A DNA stretch of 64,000 nt from Laccaria trichodermophora. Taxonomy: Eukaryota; Basidiomycota; Agaricomycetes; Agaricales; Hydnangiaceae. Under the pieces are notes generated by a model. It had not been told where the DNA came from. It saw only the letters and a program-made list of their open reading frames with translations, and did no database searches. The DNA is taken from contig JACTVC010000005.1 of assembly GCA_018417955.1 (NCBI GenBank), positions 1,798,001 through 1,862,000 of the forward strand, read 5' to 3'. This document shows positions 1 to 11,449 of this stretch, piece by piece. Position numbers and translations under genes: made by a program. How positions within the stretch are numbered: position 1 is the first letter of the stretch; the number at the start of each line of letters is the position of its first letter.

Positions 1-1838
1 TGGAAGAAGATGAGGAAGAGAGGGAAGAGAGGGAACGGGGGGTACAGGTGAACTCGCCCTTCGTTCACCTGCACCTGCGCGAGAAGCAGACGAGGAAGGC
101 CGCGAGGAAGAGGTTGCGCTGCTGCCCGTTCCTGTGCGTGTAGAACGACTGGAGACTGCTGATGCGGACTCAGAGGTGGCACGAGAGGCGGAGGAGGCTG
201 TACGTGGTCGTGTCTTTGTCGTTGGTACCGCGAGTTTATCATCTGCTGCTGAAGTGGGCTGGGGCGGTATTGAGGCCGCAGTTGAGGTGGTTGATGTTTT
301 TCTTGTCCGGGACGATATGCTTGGCACTGTTCGTGCTCTGCTAGGGGGATCCTCTGTAGTAGTAGCAGCTGCGGAGGAACGAAGTTTTCCAGCTGAGATG
401 GACGTTTTTGTTGTTGTTGGAGATGGTTCTATGACCGGCGCCTTCTTCACTGGGGTCGTTTGGGTATTGCCTCGTAAACTACCAAGAGTTTCAATTTCCA
501 CTGAATAACAAAATGAATACAGATTTTGACATCCACAGACGGAAAACGTACCAGAAATATCGCCCGTACTTGCGCTGTTTCCGTGAGGATCCTTTGCAGG
601 CGAGAGTACTTTTTTCTTTGGTAAAGTGCTACTGGCTTTGGAAAGTGGCGAGGAAGTAACGCCTCCCTCTTTCAATGATGAAGGTAGTCGTCGTGTTATG
701 GGTGACGTGCCTGACCCAACGCGGGCAGCTCTTGGACGCGCAGGCGATGGAGCAGCAGATTTTGCTGCAGTGGCCGATGTCCGACGTGTGAGTTCTGTCG
801 TCGCAGGTGTTGCAGATGGCTTTGCAGAAGTATCTGCGACTGGCTTGATTTTTTTCTACTTCGAGGTGAGATTAATTCGCGAAAGTTGGTGATGGTACTA
901 ACCTGCACGCTGATAGTTTCGATTCGACTGCCTATTTCGCTAAGGACAACGGTTTTAGGTGGTTTGTCCAATGCACGCAAGTCCGTGATGAGAAGTTTGC
1001 CGTTCTCAGTTCCGAGGTAAATTGCCGCGCCTTCTGGCGAGAACCCTATGGAGGTCAATGTGAGCTTGAGGTTGAGGGTTCGGAACAAGCTAAAGTACTT
1101 TTAGTAGACGCAGTATAACAGTAGTCAAGAAACTCACGCTTTTTCTTTTTCGAGATCTATCAGCCCAACAAAGCCTCCTGAGGTGGCAACTGCCACAAGC
1201 GTCTTGCTGAAAGGACTGCAAGCAACAGAGGTGATATTCCCAGATGCGGACTCGCCCATGACGATGGTTTTGCTTGGCACAGAAGGACGCGTGGTGTCAT
1301 ACACCATAAGTTGTTTTCCACACGCAATCAAAAGCCTGGTTCTGGCGTGTGGGTGGAATGTACAGGCGTGAATAGACTGGCCCGCTAGTCCTCTGAGAAC
1401 AGTATGCGATCCTAAGGAGAAATTGTATACGTGCGCTGCCCCCGTGGATGTGGATGCCAGAAGGGTAGAATCATTTGAAAGAGACAATGAAGTCACTGAT
1501 GTTCTGTGTGAATCGAACGTCTGCGTGATCTTTCCACCCTCCAAAACCTGAATCTTGTCTCCAACAGCGAAAAAGAGTGTCCCTTTGTCTTTTGAGACTA
1601 TATGAGCAATAGGATCTGGCTCGGAAGACGTGTATACGTCGGTCAGAGAGTTCAATGTCGGATCATACTTGTGGATCGTGTGGGCCGATGAGAGGTAGAG
1701 AAAGGCGTTGTCAGATGACCATGAGCTCGCTGTTGGCGGGTTGATAAGGTCTAGGCAAGATGGTATCGAGGAGGGAGCCTTCTTGAGGACTGCAGGATCT
1801 GTGATACACAGCGTATCGGTTGTTGTTGCGGCAAGCAT
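1..1838 (-). CDS. NEDD1-like WD40 protein, 3' end outside window
   Basis: Four exons on the minus strand (1138-1838, 903-1089, 552-855, 1-500) join in frame; introns are 47-51 bp with GT..AG ends. The N-terminal 300 residues look like a WD40 propeller, with several blades containing motifs such as SVTSLSLS, IHACTFHP, ITSVACSP and LTSIGFSPEG, and a late blade with GTENGKLLITDLR. After the propeller comes a long Ser/Thr/Pro-rich linker with many basic residues, and the frame stays open to base 1. This order resembles NEDD1, which brings gamma-tubulin ring complexes to microtubule-organising centres. The NEDD1 C-terminal domain would lie outside the window, so the name is tentative. I chose the ATG at 1838 because the first propeller strand follows it at once; an in-frame ATG at 1928 would add about 30 unstructured residues. 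Confidence 0.6.
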
Positions 1839-2500
1839 GGTGGTTGAGAAAGAAAGTTGAACGCGTAAACAACACCAAAGAACGCGCTGGTCACGCTCTG
1901 TGTTTCGAGTGACCGAGTCTGCTCCCATCGATCATCCCTGCTCGCCATGGCAATTTAACTAGTCGTCCACTAGCCGCTCCAGTGAGTCGCAAATCGCCAA
2001 CCTCCAGCCCTCGTATTGTCACGGTAAGTCGTCTTTAAAAAGTACTACGCTACAGGGCATGACGTTGTATAGTCACTATAGTGAACCAACTCGGAACTCT
2101 TGCACTTACTATCACTCAGGATCTTTCGTCGTCTATGCAAATCGTCGTTCATGACGATGACGATAATTCAAATAATAACGTTCGATGCTTTGTCCTTACC
2201 AAGTCTCTGGGCAAAGCTTTCAGGAGCTTTTAGTTCGGACAAGCTAGGTAAGGTCACCTCAGCTCACGGCCGCAGTACATCATGATGGTTGAACGGTTCG
2301 TAACCAGAATCGCCGCAGTCGTCAATTGTCTTCTATGATCATTATCGGCTCAAATCATTCTATTTTCAAGCCCGTAACCAAGCAAGCGGCATTGCACCAA
2401 TTGGCAGTTCGTCGTCTTCTGGAAGGGGTGGGGTGATGAATCATGAATGGTTGGATTTGTATTCTTCTTCTTCCAACCTCTCCCTCCAACATAAAGTACC
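1839..2500. other. Intergenic region between divergent genes
   Basis: The 5' flanks of the WD40 gene (leftward) and TMP copy 1 (rightward) meet here. Short ORFs are present but none has coding character. No clear repeat or RNA gene was seen. Confidence 0.5.
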
Positions 2501-4130
2501 ATGAAGTTGGCTGGTCCAGTCGCCTTGGTCTATTCTCTCATTACCATTCATCTACGGTCTGTCGCCGCCGCCCTCGTCAATCAAACAATCGACGACCAAT
2601 TTGGCGACTCTGTTACGGGCCTCTTGCCTGTTTACTCGCCTGCGAAAGGAGTTTGGGATAATCAGACATGTGTTGGATGCGCTATCAAGGCCGATGTCAC
2701 TCGGGCGTTCATGGGAACGTACTCTGCTGCGACGTACAATCCTGGTCTGACATCGATGGGTATCACCATGCGGTTCAGCGGTTGGTCTTTCTTCACCATC
2801 ATGGTTCGAGAGTCGTTTGGATTCTGATGGTGTAACATCCCTTAGGAACCGCGATATACGTCTTTTTCATCCTTGCGAACAACCAAGGCGATGGTATCAC
2901 AGCAATCACTCAGTCCAACTTCTCCGTCGATGGCGGGTTACTTGTGCCCTTCCTTCATGCACCTAATCTCGCGACCACCGCCTTCCAATACAACTCTTTG
3001 GTGTTTTCGCGCACTAATCTCTCGAACGGGGATCATAGACTCGACATCACCACCACTGGTTCCATCAACATATATGTTAATTTCGACTACGCTGTTTATA
3101 CGTGAGTGGTAGGCCAGGTTTACCGCTCTCGCTTTCTGATTACCACGTTCCTCAACATAGTCAGGATGATACTCCACCAATATCATCAACCACCTCGCTG
3201 TCACATACCACTCAGAAACCTTCGGCAACAAGAAGCGGCGCTGTGCAAAGTACAACGACAGGGCAGCCTGCAACTACAAGCACTACTCCCCCGTCCTCAA
3301 CGAAGCCGATGGGAGCCATTGTTGGTGGTGTAGTGGGAGGCTTAGGGGTGGCTGCCCTTGTCGCCCTCATCCTTCTCTGCTGGTATCGTCGGCGAAACAG
3401 CGGCGCTCCTCGGAAGAATTCAGGGAACGGAGGCAATCCTCCTCCAGTAACACAGTCTAACGGTGCAACATCAACATACGGATCTTCATCTGCCCAACTC
3501 CTAGTCCATTCGACAGCCTCGACAGTCCCCATGGCTAACTCAGAAAATGCTTATGGTGGCTTGCAGGATGACCATTCGACCATTTCCAACGATAACCCTG
3601 CTCTCCAATCCAACATGCGGAACGCCTACCAAACTCTCCCTTCAGGCCAGGTAGTCCTATACCCATCAGGATCCACACCATTGCCATCTCTAGTTCCTTC
3701 GACCTCCATAGCAAGTGACACCCAACACCCCTCTCTCCCCCAACCAACTCAAACCTCCGCCATACAAACACAAGAAGAAATCCGCCGTGCACGACAAGCA
3801 GAGCTCGATAACCGACTACGAACAGTCCAACAAGAAATGCAAGAGATGCAAGAGCTAAGGTCGGACATGAGGCCTGAGAAAGCGGGGCCGGGGCGGTCGT
3901 TGTCGTTGAGAAGACAGCGTACGTTGACTAGGAAGACGGGGGAGGTGGAGGTTACGGAGGAGGAGGTGGACATGTCGGTATCGGATATGAAGGAGGAGAT
4001 TCGGTCGATGAAGGAGCAGATTAGGATGTTGAAGGAGCAGAGGAGGTCGCCGTGGGCGGAGGGATTGTCGGATGATCCTCCGCCGGGGTATACGCCTACG
4101 GAAATGAGGAGGAGAGATGTGTTGATGTAG
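2501..4130 (+). CDS. TMP copy 1: single-pass surface protein
   Basis: Exons 2501-2780, 2846-3101 and 3161-4130 give a 501-residue protein. It has a signal peptide (about 1-24), an ectodomain beginning NQTIDDQFGDSVTG with several N-glycosylation sites, and a second block ending VNFDYAVYT at the exon 2/3 junction. A Ser/Thr/Pro stalk leads to a glycine-rich membrane segment (GAIVGGVVGG, then leucine-rich) with CWYRRR as stop-transfer. The cytosolic tail of about 270 residues holds a Gln/Glu/Arg-rich coiled coil and ends near a GLSDDPPPGYTP motif shared by the paralogues. This is a type I membrane architecture of unknown function; the stalk and Gly-rich membrane segment recall fungal cell-wall sensors, which is only an analogy. 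Both intron positions and phases match the copies at 46, 53, 58 and 62 kb. Confidence 0.85.
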
Positions 4131-4237
4131 TTTTTGGTGTTATTAGTAATACTAAATATATTTCTTTTTCGCCACCATCATCCAACTTTTGTCTGTCAGA
4201 CCAGGCCTGACCAGGCTTCACCACTCTGCAGGACCAG

Positions 4238-4280
4238 CACGAGAAAGACAGACTCCTAATGACTGAATACGAGCTGGACA
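4238..4280 (+). pseudogene. FAN1-exon-like remnant behind TMP copy 1
   Basis: About 100 bp after the TMP stop the plus strand reads HEKDRLLMTEYELDT, close to HEKHLLTEYELDA in exon 2 of the FAN1-like gene at 63.7 kb. No longer frame surrounds it. Related remnants follow the TMP fragments at 6.87 kb and 57.03 kb. The rest of 4131-4466 is ordinary 3' flank, also repeated at 6.7-7.0 kb. Confidence 0.5.
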
Positions 4281-4467
4281 CTGTGCAGTTCGATGCAGAT
4301 CCGGACTGAGTTGTACATTTCATTGCATCCACTTGTCTCTCCCAGTTACGAGTCCGAGGAACGAGGAATCGTACTTTGTATTGCACCATTTTTCGTCCCG
4401 TTTGAAGAGGTATCAATCAATTGATGGCGCATCAATCGGTCCGTGATCCAACCGTGATCTGCTTAGT

Positions 4468-4670
4468 GCTGCTTTTCGTCCCTCTTGAGGTGTGCTTGGC
4501 TTTGTTTTGGACAAAAGAAGATCTGTCAACAATTCCTTCCATGGCTGCAGCTGGTTTTCGGCCCTCTTGAGGTGTGCTTGGCTTTGTTTTCAACAAAAGA
4601 AGATCTGTCAACAATTTCTCCCTTGCTTCAGCTATTTTTCGGTCCTCTTGAGGTGTGGTTGGCTCAATTT
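4468..4670 (+). repeat. Tandem repeat, unit about 82 bp, 2.4 copies
   Basis: Units start at about 4468, 4550 and 4631. Each opens with a GCT..TTTTCG block, then CCCTCTTGAGGTG and GAAGATCTGTCAACAA. The ORFs running through it are by-products of the repeat. Confidence 0.8.
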
Positions 4671-4851
4671 ATCCATCCTCGACTGTAGAACAGAGGAGGG
4701 TTAACTGTGTTGAAGGCAGCTTTGATTGTTATTCAACAAATATTAGGTTGAATTTTACCTTTCAACCAGATCAGTTGAAATTTAGGTTGAAAAAAATCAA
4801 CCTGTTTTTCTGGTTGATCAGCAACCTAAGTGTTCAACTGAAAACTGGTCG

Positions 4852-5685
4852 CAAGGGGGTGTCGGGATATAAAAAAAAGACCTAGGGTCGATTTTTTTGG
4901 TAGTGAGCACTGGGCTGAACCAACCACCCAACGTAATCAGGCACATGTCTACTTTAGGAAATATGATGTCACCGCCGTGCTCCTGGTCCTCCTATCGACG
5001 TTGAACATTGGTTGAACATGCATCACAGACCCAATGCATGGGCACCTGCACATGGCAAACACAAATGAGATGATATTAGAATGGTTTGACAGGAAGATGT
5101 AAGTATGTTTTATGTTGAAACCCTAACAGAAAGTAGGTTTACTTACAGTTTCAATTTTCAAATCCCACTGGATCACATTGTTGGCAGTTAGCTCTGCTCG
5201 GGATCCACAAACCAATCCTCTAATCCTTTAATGTCGACAACCTTATGTTTTCATCTTTCGCACTGACCTCATGTTTCCTTGTTGACAATTTCCAAGCTTG
5301 AAATAGATGGCCTATGAATCTCGTTGGGGACAGAATGAGTCACAGCGTGAGCATCCTGTTCTGTGGAATCTCACAGTGAGTTTTCATGCCCTGGAATATG
5401 CTAACAAATTATAATCAAAGGTCATTAACGGTTGCCACACTAACGAAAGTTATCAATGGTCCCATGTTATTATTGCCTTATGTAAGCAGTCTCATTGCGC
5501 ATCCTGAGGCATTTAGCACATCTTGAGGCTTCCTAGTATCTATTATGTTTACTTTATCCACCAGGAAGGCTGTCTATAATGTTTTTGGGCCAAAAATTTT
5601 GAGCTTCCAATTTTTTTTTAACGGCCTGATGGCCGAACCAACCAACCGGCCCCCGGTCCAGGATTATGATCCCGACACCCCCTTG
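4852..5685. mobile_element. hAT-like MITE with 17-bp TIRs and 8-bp TSD
   Basis: The left end 4852-4868 (CAAGGGGGTGTCGGGAT) is perfectly repeated in inverted orientation at 5669-5685. The flanking octamers are ACTGGTCG (4844-4851) and ACTGGTTG (5686-5693), a target duplication with one transition. An 8-bp duplication and a CA(A/G)GG-type end fit the hAT superfamily, but other 8-bp-TSD groups are possible. The 834-bp element has no convincing ORF. It sits inside an older stretch (about 4740-5755) rich in inverted AGGTTGA/TCAACCT words, so it appears nested in an earlier foldback element. Confidence 0.75.
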
Positions 5686-6617
5686 ACTGGTTGATAATCA
5701 ATGTCACAAAACAGTAGCCAACTTGGCATGAATTTCAACCTAAGATAGGTTGGCTTCATCCTCCCCTAAAAAGACTCAGCAGTATGTACCTACAATACTA
5801 CACTTTTCAATAAAATATTTTTGTAATCTACTCATACTCCCACAACATAGCTGGGCACATGATGAGGATGTGTTTTCAAAGGTTTTCAACTGAAGTTGCC
5901 ATTGACAGTCAACTCAATAAATCACATTCCCTGCCAATGGTCATGTGATGGCATTTCTGACTTGTACCCAGGACTTACATTGACTACAAGGAGCAAACTG
6001 CACAAGCAGTTCAGTGATGAGCAGGCAACTAATATACATACAGAGACTTGAGTTTTTACACTCTTAAATTTTGTATGGAGGAGGGCCAGGTATATTGAAT
6101 TGGAATTCATCTATGCTTAGTTTATTATATAATGATTGGTGATCTGCACTCTATTCAAGACATGAACAGAAGTTTGTCAACAGGAGGCAGAACCTGGTTG
6201 TCTGCCTCCGGAAGAAGGAAAGAAATAAAGATAAACAAAGGTTAGGACTGACTCAGCATAGACAGCATGCAAGTACATTCTGAATGCTGCTATTTGAGGT
6301 ATGCATAATGAGAGTTTGCATTGAATCCACTGCCATGACCACATGGGGAGTTGTCAGAAGTAAATATTCATGGAAGTAATAAGACAATGAAAGAAAAGTC
6401 CAATGCAGAAAGTTGAAAACTTTGAGATAACCAGAAGTGTTGATGACGTCATTCCTTCACCAGGGGTAGCCGGAATGCAACCCAATGATGTCATTCTTCC
6501 CAAACATGCATATTTGGATGTGTTTGCATAGCCAGAAGTGGCACATGATCATCAACTTTAACTGTTTATTAAGTTGGACTCGTACCCTTGCCATGCATAG
6601 CAGTGGCCCACACTTCA
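5686..6617. other. Unassigned AT-rich spacer
   Basis: After the right flank of the MITE-bearing foldback (to about 5755), no gene, clear repeat or RNA was recognised. Short ORFs at 5922-6110 and 6485-6730 lack coding character; the second runs into the TMP tail remnant. Confidence 0.4.
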
Positions 6618-6990
6618 AGTTGTTGAAGGAGCAGACAAGGAGCAGAGGAGGTCGCCGTGGGCGGAGGGGTTGTCGGATGATCCTCCGCCGGGGTATACGC
6701 CTATGGAGACGAGGAGGAGAAATGTGTTGATATAGTTTTCAGGGTTATTAGTAATACTAGATATATTTCTTTTTGCCACCGTCACGGTCATCCATGTCTG
6801 TTAGACAATCGACACTGTGGGCAGCACTATGAGGCCCTCCAGGCCTCGCCACTATGAAGGACCTTCTCCACTATGAGAAAGACAGACTTTTAATGACTGA
6901 ATACAAGCTGGACACCATTGGGGCACCGTGCAGTTCGTCGTGAATCTGGACCGACTTGTGCGTTTCATTGCATCCACAGTCCACTTGTCT
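6618..6990 (+). pseudogene. Isolated TMP 3'-end fragment plus flank
   Basis: The last 110 bp of TMP coding sequence (EEVAVGGG-type frame, GYTPMETRRR end) and about 260 bp of 3' flank match 4025-4350 of copy 1, including the TATTAGTAATACTA..ATATATTTCT segment and the FAN1-like remnant at 6871-6915. The 5' part of the gene is missing, so this is a dead duplicate. Confidence 0.75.
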
Positions 6991-7144
6991 CTCACTTCTA
7001 TAGATTTTATGCCAGTGCTGCTCAGAGTATCGCCGATATCTCCTCACCACAATATGGCATGTTGAAGCTACTTTCAAGTTGGCATTGTGACCACACATGT
7101 ACAAAGGCCAGCAAGCAGGCTGCAGTAGTCTCGTTCCCATCTGT

Positions 7145-7207
7145 TGTAGGGAGTACGGTCTGCCGGACCGTCAGAGATTCAAAATACACGACAGAATACT
7201 CCCTACA
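7145..7207. repeat. Short inverted-repeat element (copy A)
   Basis: The ends TGTAGGGAGTA (7145-7155) and TACTCCCTACA (7197-7207) are perfect inverted repeats around a CTGCCGGACCGTC core. The block and its left flank (GCTGCAGTAGTCTCGT) are related, in opposite orientation, to 45829-45899 and its flank. It is probably a tiny MITE or foldback. Confidence 0.6.
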
Positions 7208-7275
7208 CCGCCAAATGTATAAAATGTAGCCGTCACATTTTAAAGTTTCATAGGCAGCACGCGTTGATTCACATG

Positions 7276-8045
7276 ATCAAATATAATGTCCAGGTGGTAG
7301 TAAATTTATCTATCAGGTTTGCGTTCAGCTGGCTAGCATGTGCTCAAATATGATCATTATAAGGCTGCACATCTGCTTTGAAGGTCCTGTTCCATGTGTC
7401 TGCTAGCTGCAGGTCCAGCCCCTTCCCAGGTGAAGTTTTGGGTGTGGGTTCAGCTGGCTGGTAGATGTTCACAGATATGATATCCCGCTGAAGTTGTTGA
7501 AGTTATTTCAGTTGGTTAGCACATGCTCAAAAATATGATATTCATGTAGCTGTATATTCGTTCTGAAGATAGTGTTCCACCGGTCTGTTAGCTGCAGGTC
7601 CAGATCCTTCCCAGCTGAAGTTTTGGGTGTGGATTCAGCTGATTGGTAGATGTTCACAGATATGATATCCAGCTGAAGTTGCTGAAGTTATTTCAGTTGT
7701 TTCGCACATGCTCAAAAATATGATATTCATGTAGCTGTAAATTTTTTCTGACGATAGCGTTCCACCGGTCTGTTAGCTGCAGGTCCAGCCCCTTCCCAAC
7801 TGAAGTTTTGGGTGTGGGTTCAGCTGGCTGGTAGATGTTCACAGGTATGATACCCAGCTGAAGTTGTTGAAGTTATTTCAGTTGGTTAGCACAAGCTCGA
7901 AAAATGTGATATTCATGTAGATATACATTTGTTCTGAAGATACCATTCCACCTGTCTGTTAGCTGCAGATCCAGCCCCTTCCCAGGCGAAGTTTTGGGTG
8001 CCGGTTCAGCTGGCTGGGAGATGTTCACGGATATGATATCCAGGT
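7276..8045. repeat. Satellite, about 185-bp unit, four copies
   Basis: The landmark GCTGCAG(G/A)TCCAG recurs at about 7406, 7591, 7776 and 7962, a spacing of 185-186 bp. Each unit also holds GAAGTTTTGGGTG, GGTAGATGTTCAC and CACATGCTCAAA. The units differ by scattered substitutions. No ORF persists through the array. Confidence 0.85.
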
Positions 8046-8714
8046 AGTCAACTGTGTGCCAATGGTCGCAACCAGCACCAACTTGACTGGCAGGGTTGAG
8101 GATAACCTGGGCGTTGAAGGCAGGATATTCTTGGAGTCAGAGGAGACATTTACGCAACGAAAATCCCTGACAGAGACATAAAATCAGATTATAATATAGA
8201 TTGCTTAGATCTGAGACACTCACTGGACATTGAAGCTGACCGGGGTTATCTTTGGTTGAAGTAGTATAGTGTCAATGGTGTAGTGCCTAGAGGCGAATGA
8301 ATTAGTTTGCGCTCGAGGAGCGTTGTGGCCTTGCAACCAACCTGGGTTCGTTTCGAGGGGATATACACAAGGAGCTTGAGTACAACAACAGTCAAGCACA
8401 TGAACAACTTGCTCGCTGGCGTTGCGATACCACTAAACTGGTTGAGGGCCATGCATTGAGGTTCAATCCTTTGAGCACTAACAACAGCCATGTAAAATCG
8501 AGCCATGACACATGATTGTCGTATTGGAAGATAATGAGTTACCTCCATGCTGTTCCCGAACGTGGGTGGAGTATTCCATCCTAAAAAAATTTACTCTGAG
8601 AATCAGAGAGGAATTATGGAAACGAACTAACCAGAATACGATGCGAGGCCCATAACGAGTCTCGCCAACACAGGCACCGCTATCACATACAACTACACCG
8701 TGCTCGTTTCTACG
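8046..8714 (-). other. Uninterpreted, possible decayed gene exons
   Basis: Minus-strand stretches look exon-like, for example about 8046-8165 reading NAQVILNPASQVGAGCDHW after a CTGTCAG acceptor, and 8246-8450, but frames are interrupted and I recognise no family. A 100-residue ORF at 8246-8548 is not convincing. I regard it as gene debris. Confidence 0.25.
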
Positions 8715-9557
8715 TGATGTCAGGAGGAAGGACCGACAACTCGTCGATGTTGCGTGGTGGTCTGAGATTACCAGGAATTACCCGTAAATCAACCTCTTGC
8801 CAGGGCCCGAGTCCGACACCCTTGTTGCCTGCATACGGTTCGGCGTTCGAAAACTCGAATCCTTCCAGAGCTTTTGGAAGCTGGGAGCAAGCGCAGGCAA
8901 CAAGTAGACATGTAGACCATGGCTGCGTGGGTACAAGCATGCTTCCAAGGGTCTGCAGTCTTCGTTGTATCTTTGTTGATAATGAGGGCATCTATGCCCT
9001 TTGCCTGTGCTTGCTCGGCCTAGATGATTGTAAGCGTAAGCTTGATTCATTAAATTGACAATGATACATACCTGATCGCGTTCCAAAGCCTTAAGAGGGC
9101 TGATGATGATAATGAGCTTCTTCTTTCCACCCAAAACGGCCAAACCTTTGAAAATCAGGCTCTTGCCATAGCCCATCCCAGCACAGAAGACGCTGTCGTA
9201 TCCTTGAAGGATCTGATGTATGAGATGGACTTGCCGGTTGTCTGGCGTGTATTGTGACCACAATGAGGCATCTACTGATTACAGGTTGTTTGGCATAGTC
9301 GTCTTGATGCCTTGAAGACGCACAGAAGCACTTGGTTTTCGCCGCCGAGGAGTTTGGGGGTCCATACGAGGTATATTGGGCCGGATTGGAGATAGCAGGC
9401 TGCCTAACAGAGGAGAAGGGGTCCGTAGACCTGATGAGAGAGATGGAGTGTAGGTGTGGGTTGAGGGGAATTGGGCATGTAAAGAGTTGACAGGCGGAGA
9501 GTTCCAGTCTTCAAGGTCGAATAGGGCGTCGTTTGGTGGGAGTTGTTGTTGATGCAT
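8715..9557 (-). pseudogene. RecQ-like helicase, N-terminal part, broken
   Basis: An exon ending at 9072 encodes a Walker A loop in CAGMGYGKSLIFK and motif Ia-like IIIISPLKALERDQ. A 50-bp intron follows, then an exon from 9019 reading AEQAQAKGIDALIINKD. These are typical of the RecQ-type helicases that recur in mushroom genomes. The frame is broken by a TAA at 9279-9281 between the N-terminal region (start at 9557) and the helicase core, and by shifts after VYMS. Motifs II-VI are missing here; a separate C-terminal piece lies at 19.2-20.5 kb. The original job would have been 3'-5' DNA unwinding. No active enzyme can come from this copy. Confidence 0.75.
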
Positions 9558-9569
9558 GAGTTGGTGATG

Positions 9570-9865
9570 CTGCTACTGGACGGGATGGGTGGTTACCAGG
9601 ACCTGCAAGTCCGTGCCAGGCACGGTATGATTGGTTGTCATTGCAATAATGTCGTTTGTACCGCCCGCTATATGAGCAAAGGCGTCAGATATCTTGAGTA
9701 CTCGGCGCTCGTTCTCGTCCGTTATTTGTTCCTTCAAGTAATCAATACTCTGGTGCGGGGAATCTGGGCAAGTAGCATGGTGATTGTTCTAAATTTGAGG
9801 ATATCTTCCGTTATGGCAGGAGTGTGTGGAGGGATGTGCGTTGACGTTACATCAGCAAATTGAGT
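9570..9865 (-). pseudogene. Fragment of a deaminase-type gene N-terminus
   Basis: Minus-strand segments ILKFRTITMLLAQI and ERRVLKISDAFAHIAGG align by eye with NILAFRTITALL and GRLELKISNAFSTIA in the deaminase-like gene at 25.1-26.6 kb. A one-base shift separates the two segments here. The fragment abuts the 5' side of the RecQ remnant, so the two broken genes are joined head to tail. Confidence 0.5.
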
Positions 9866-10090
9866 TTAAAATTATTTTTACTGTAGTCTAATCGGGCGCA
9901 CGGGTGCCTAGGGGACATAACACATCTCCTCTCCCCGAGATATTCCTGGTCTCTGAGACCAGCGTTTCAGGTTGAGCAGAGTCGAACTTTCCTCTCTCTT
10001 CCTCCTACCCCATCCTTCTGAGGTAGCGGTATCTTGCATTCATATTACAACTCTTAGTTGCATCGGATCAAATCCTCATCATTTCATCTC

Positions 10091-11350
10091 ATGTCTACTG
10101 GCAATGTCGTTGATGCAACTTCTACTCCTCTTGAAACTCCTATTTCTGGTGGTAACAACAACACTACTCAAGGTGGTAACAACAGTGCGAGTGATCAACA
10201 GCATCCAGGAACAACTTCCGGTGAACAAGGTTCTGGTAATCACTGATCCTTGTCACCGGAATCTGGGCAAAGTCGAGTTCGAACGCTTGGGAATGCCCCA
10301 GTTTCTATTGCTGCCCTTGCTGCTTGCAACAAGCCAATCGAAGACTTTCGTGCCTCAAACATCTCAAAAGCCACAGCACTTAGCCGAATCTACACCACAC
10401 TCACCGACGCATTACCAGCAGACCCGACAGGAGTCAAAGAGGCCTTTGCGTGCTATATCGTCATCCTCGAAAACCACGAACACCACCTTTCCGAAGCTGA
10501 ACGCCGCGGCAATAGGCAATGTTCAAAGTCACCTGTTGAAGAGCAATTTGATGAGGAGGAACTGTCTCACCCAACGAAACGTGCAAAACCTGATGAGTCT
10601 CAATACCCATGGGTTGTCTCAGATTTCATACATTCGGTCACTTTATCCCCTTCCCTCACAGCTTCACTCGACCTCCTCAAACTGTATGCAGTCGACCCTA
10701 AGGGCACGAAGCGATCCCTCATCAACTCACCCACATGCCCTGAATTCCCAGACTCCGAATGGACGAACATTCTTGTGGGTCGCACTGTCAACCTCGACAC
10801 AGTACTTACAGGTTATTACTCGACATCCAATAACGACGAGCGCATTGAGTCAATCGGTGATCTCGATATCAAATTTGGAACCGTTGCCCCAACCAAAATT
10901 GTTTCAAGTGCAGGGGAGTGGACAATCGCTTGGAATAGAGCATCTCGCGCAACGTCAATGGCTTTCCCTCATCGTGCAGGAGAGCTGGCCGACTATGCTG
11001 AGTACATCATCGCACTTTTTGCAGCAACTGATATCCTGTTCCATGACCGAGTTATTCTTTTCAACAAGGCTGTTCGCCGTCATGTCGGCAGCTGACGTGA
11101 TCTCGAGCTCACTCATTTCGACAAATTTGCCGATCTTAGAACCGCACACATGGATTCCATTGGTGCAGCTGTTGTGCAACGCTTACCTATCTCAAAGGTA
11201 CCCTCGACTTCACGCAAGAAACAGGAGGCATGCAACCGATGGAATGAGGGGCTGTGCTTGCTTGATGGCAGCCAGTGTCGTCGACTCCATGTTTGCAACA
11301 AGTGCTCCAAGGGTGGCCACAAAGGACCTAAGTGCCTGTCCTCCCAGTAA
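10091..11350 (+). pseudogene. Gag-like ORF with zinc motifs, two stops
   Basis: A single frame runs from ATG 10091 to 11350, broken by TGA at 10244-10246 and 11093-11095. The N-terminus is rich in Thr, Gly and Asn; the middle is a helical gag-like region. The C-terminus has a Cys/His cluster, CNRWNEGLCLLDGSQC followed by HVCNKCSKGGHKGPKC, resembling a CCCH-type finger plus zinc knuckle used by retroelement gag proteins to bind nucleic acid. Both stops would be CGA in a simple ancestor. The 493-codon ORF at 9972-11453 in another frame is a shadow. Confidence 0.7.
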
Positions 11351-11449
11351 TTTCATCCCTGATATGTCTCGACCCACCTCTTCCGATGTTACACATTGTT
11401 ACCTTTATCTGCAGCCCCCTCGATCACCTACGCTGGGGGTAATTAATAA

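Noticed and set aside
7276..8045. CRISPR-like array
   Set aside because: The repeat unit is 185 bp with no short repeat/spacer alternation, and the genome is eukaryotic.
8246..8548. Possible hydrophobin or other small secreted protein on the minus strand
   Set aside because: The Cys spacing does not fit the hydrophobin pattern, and frames around it are interrupted.
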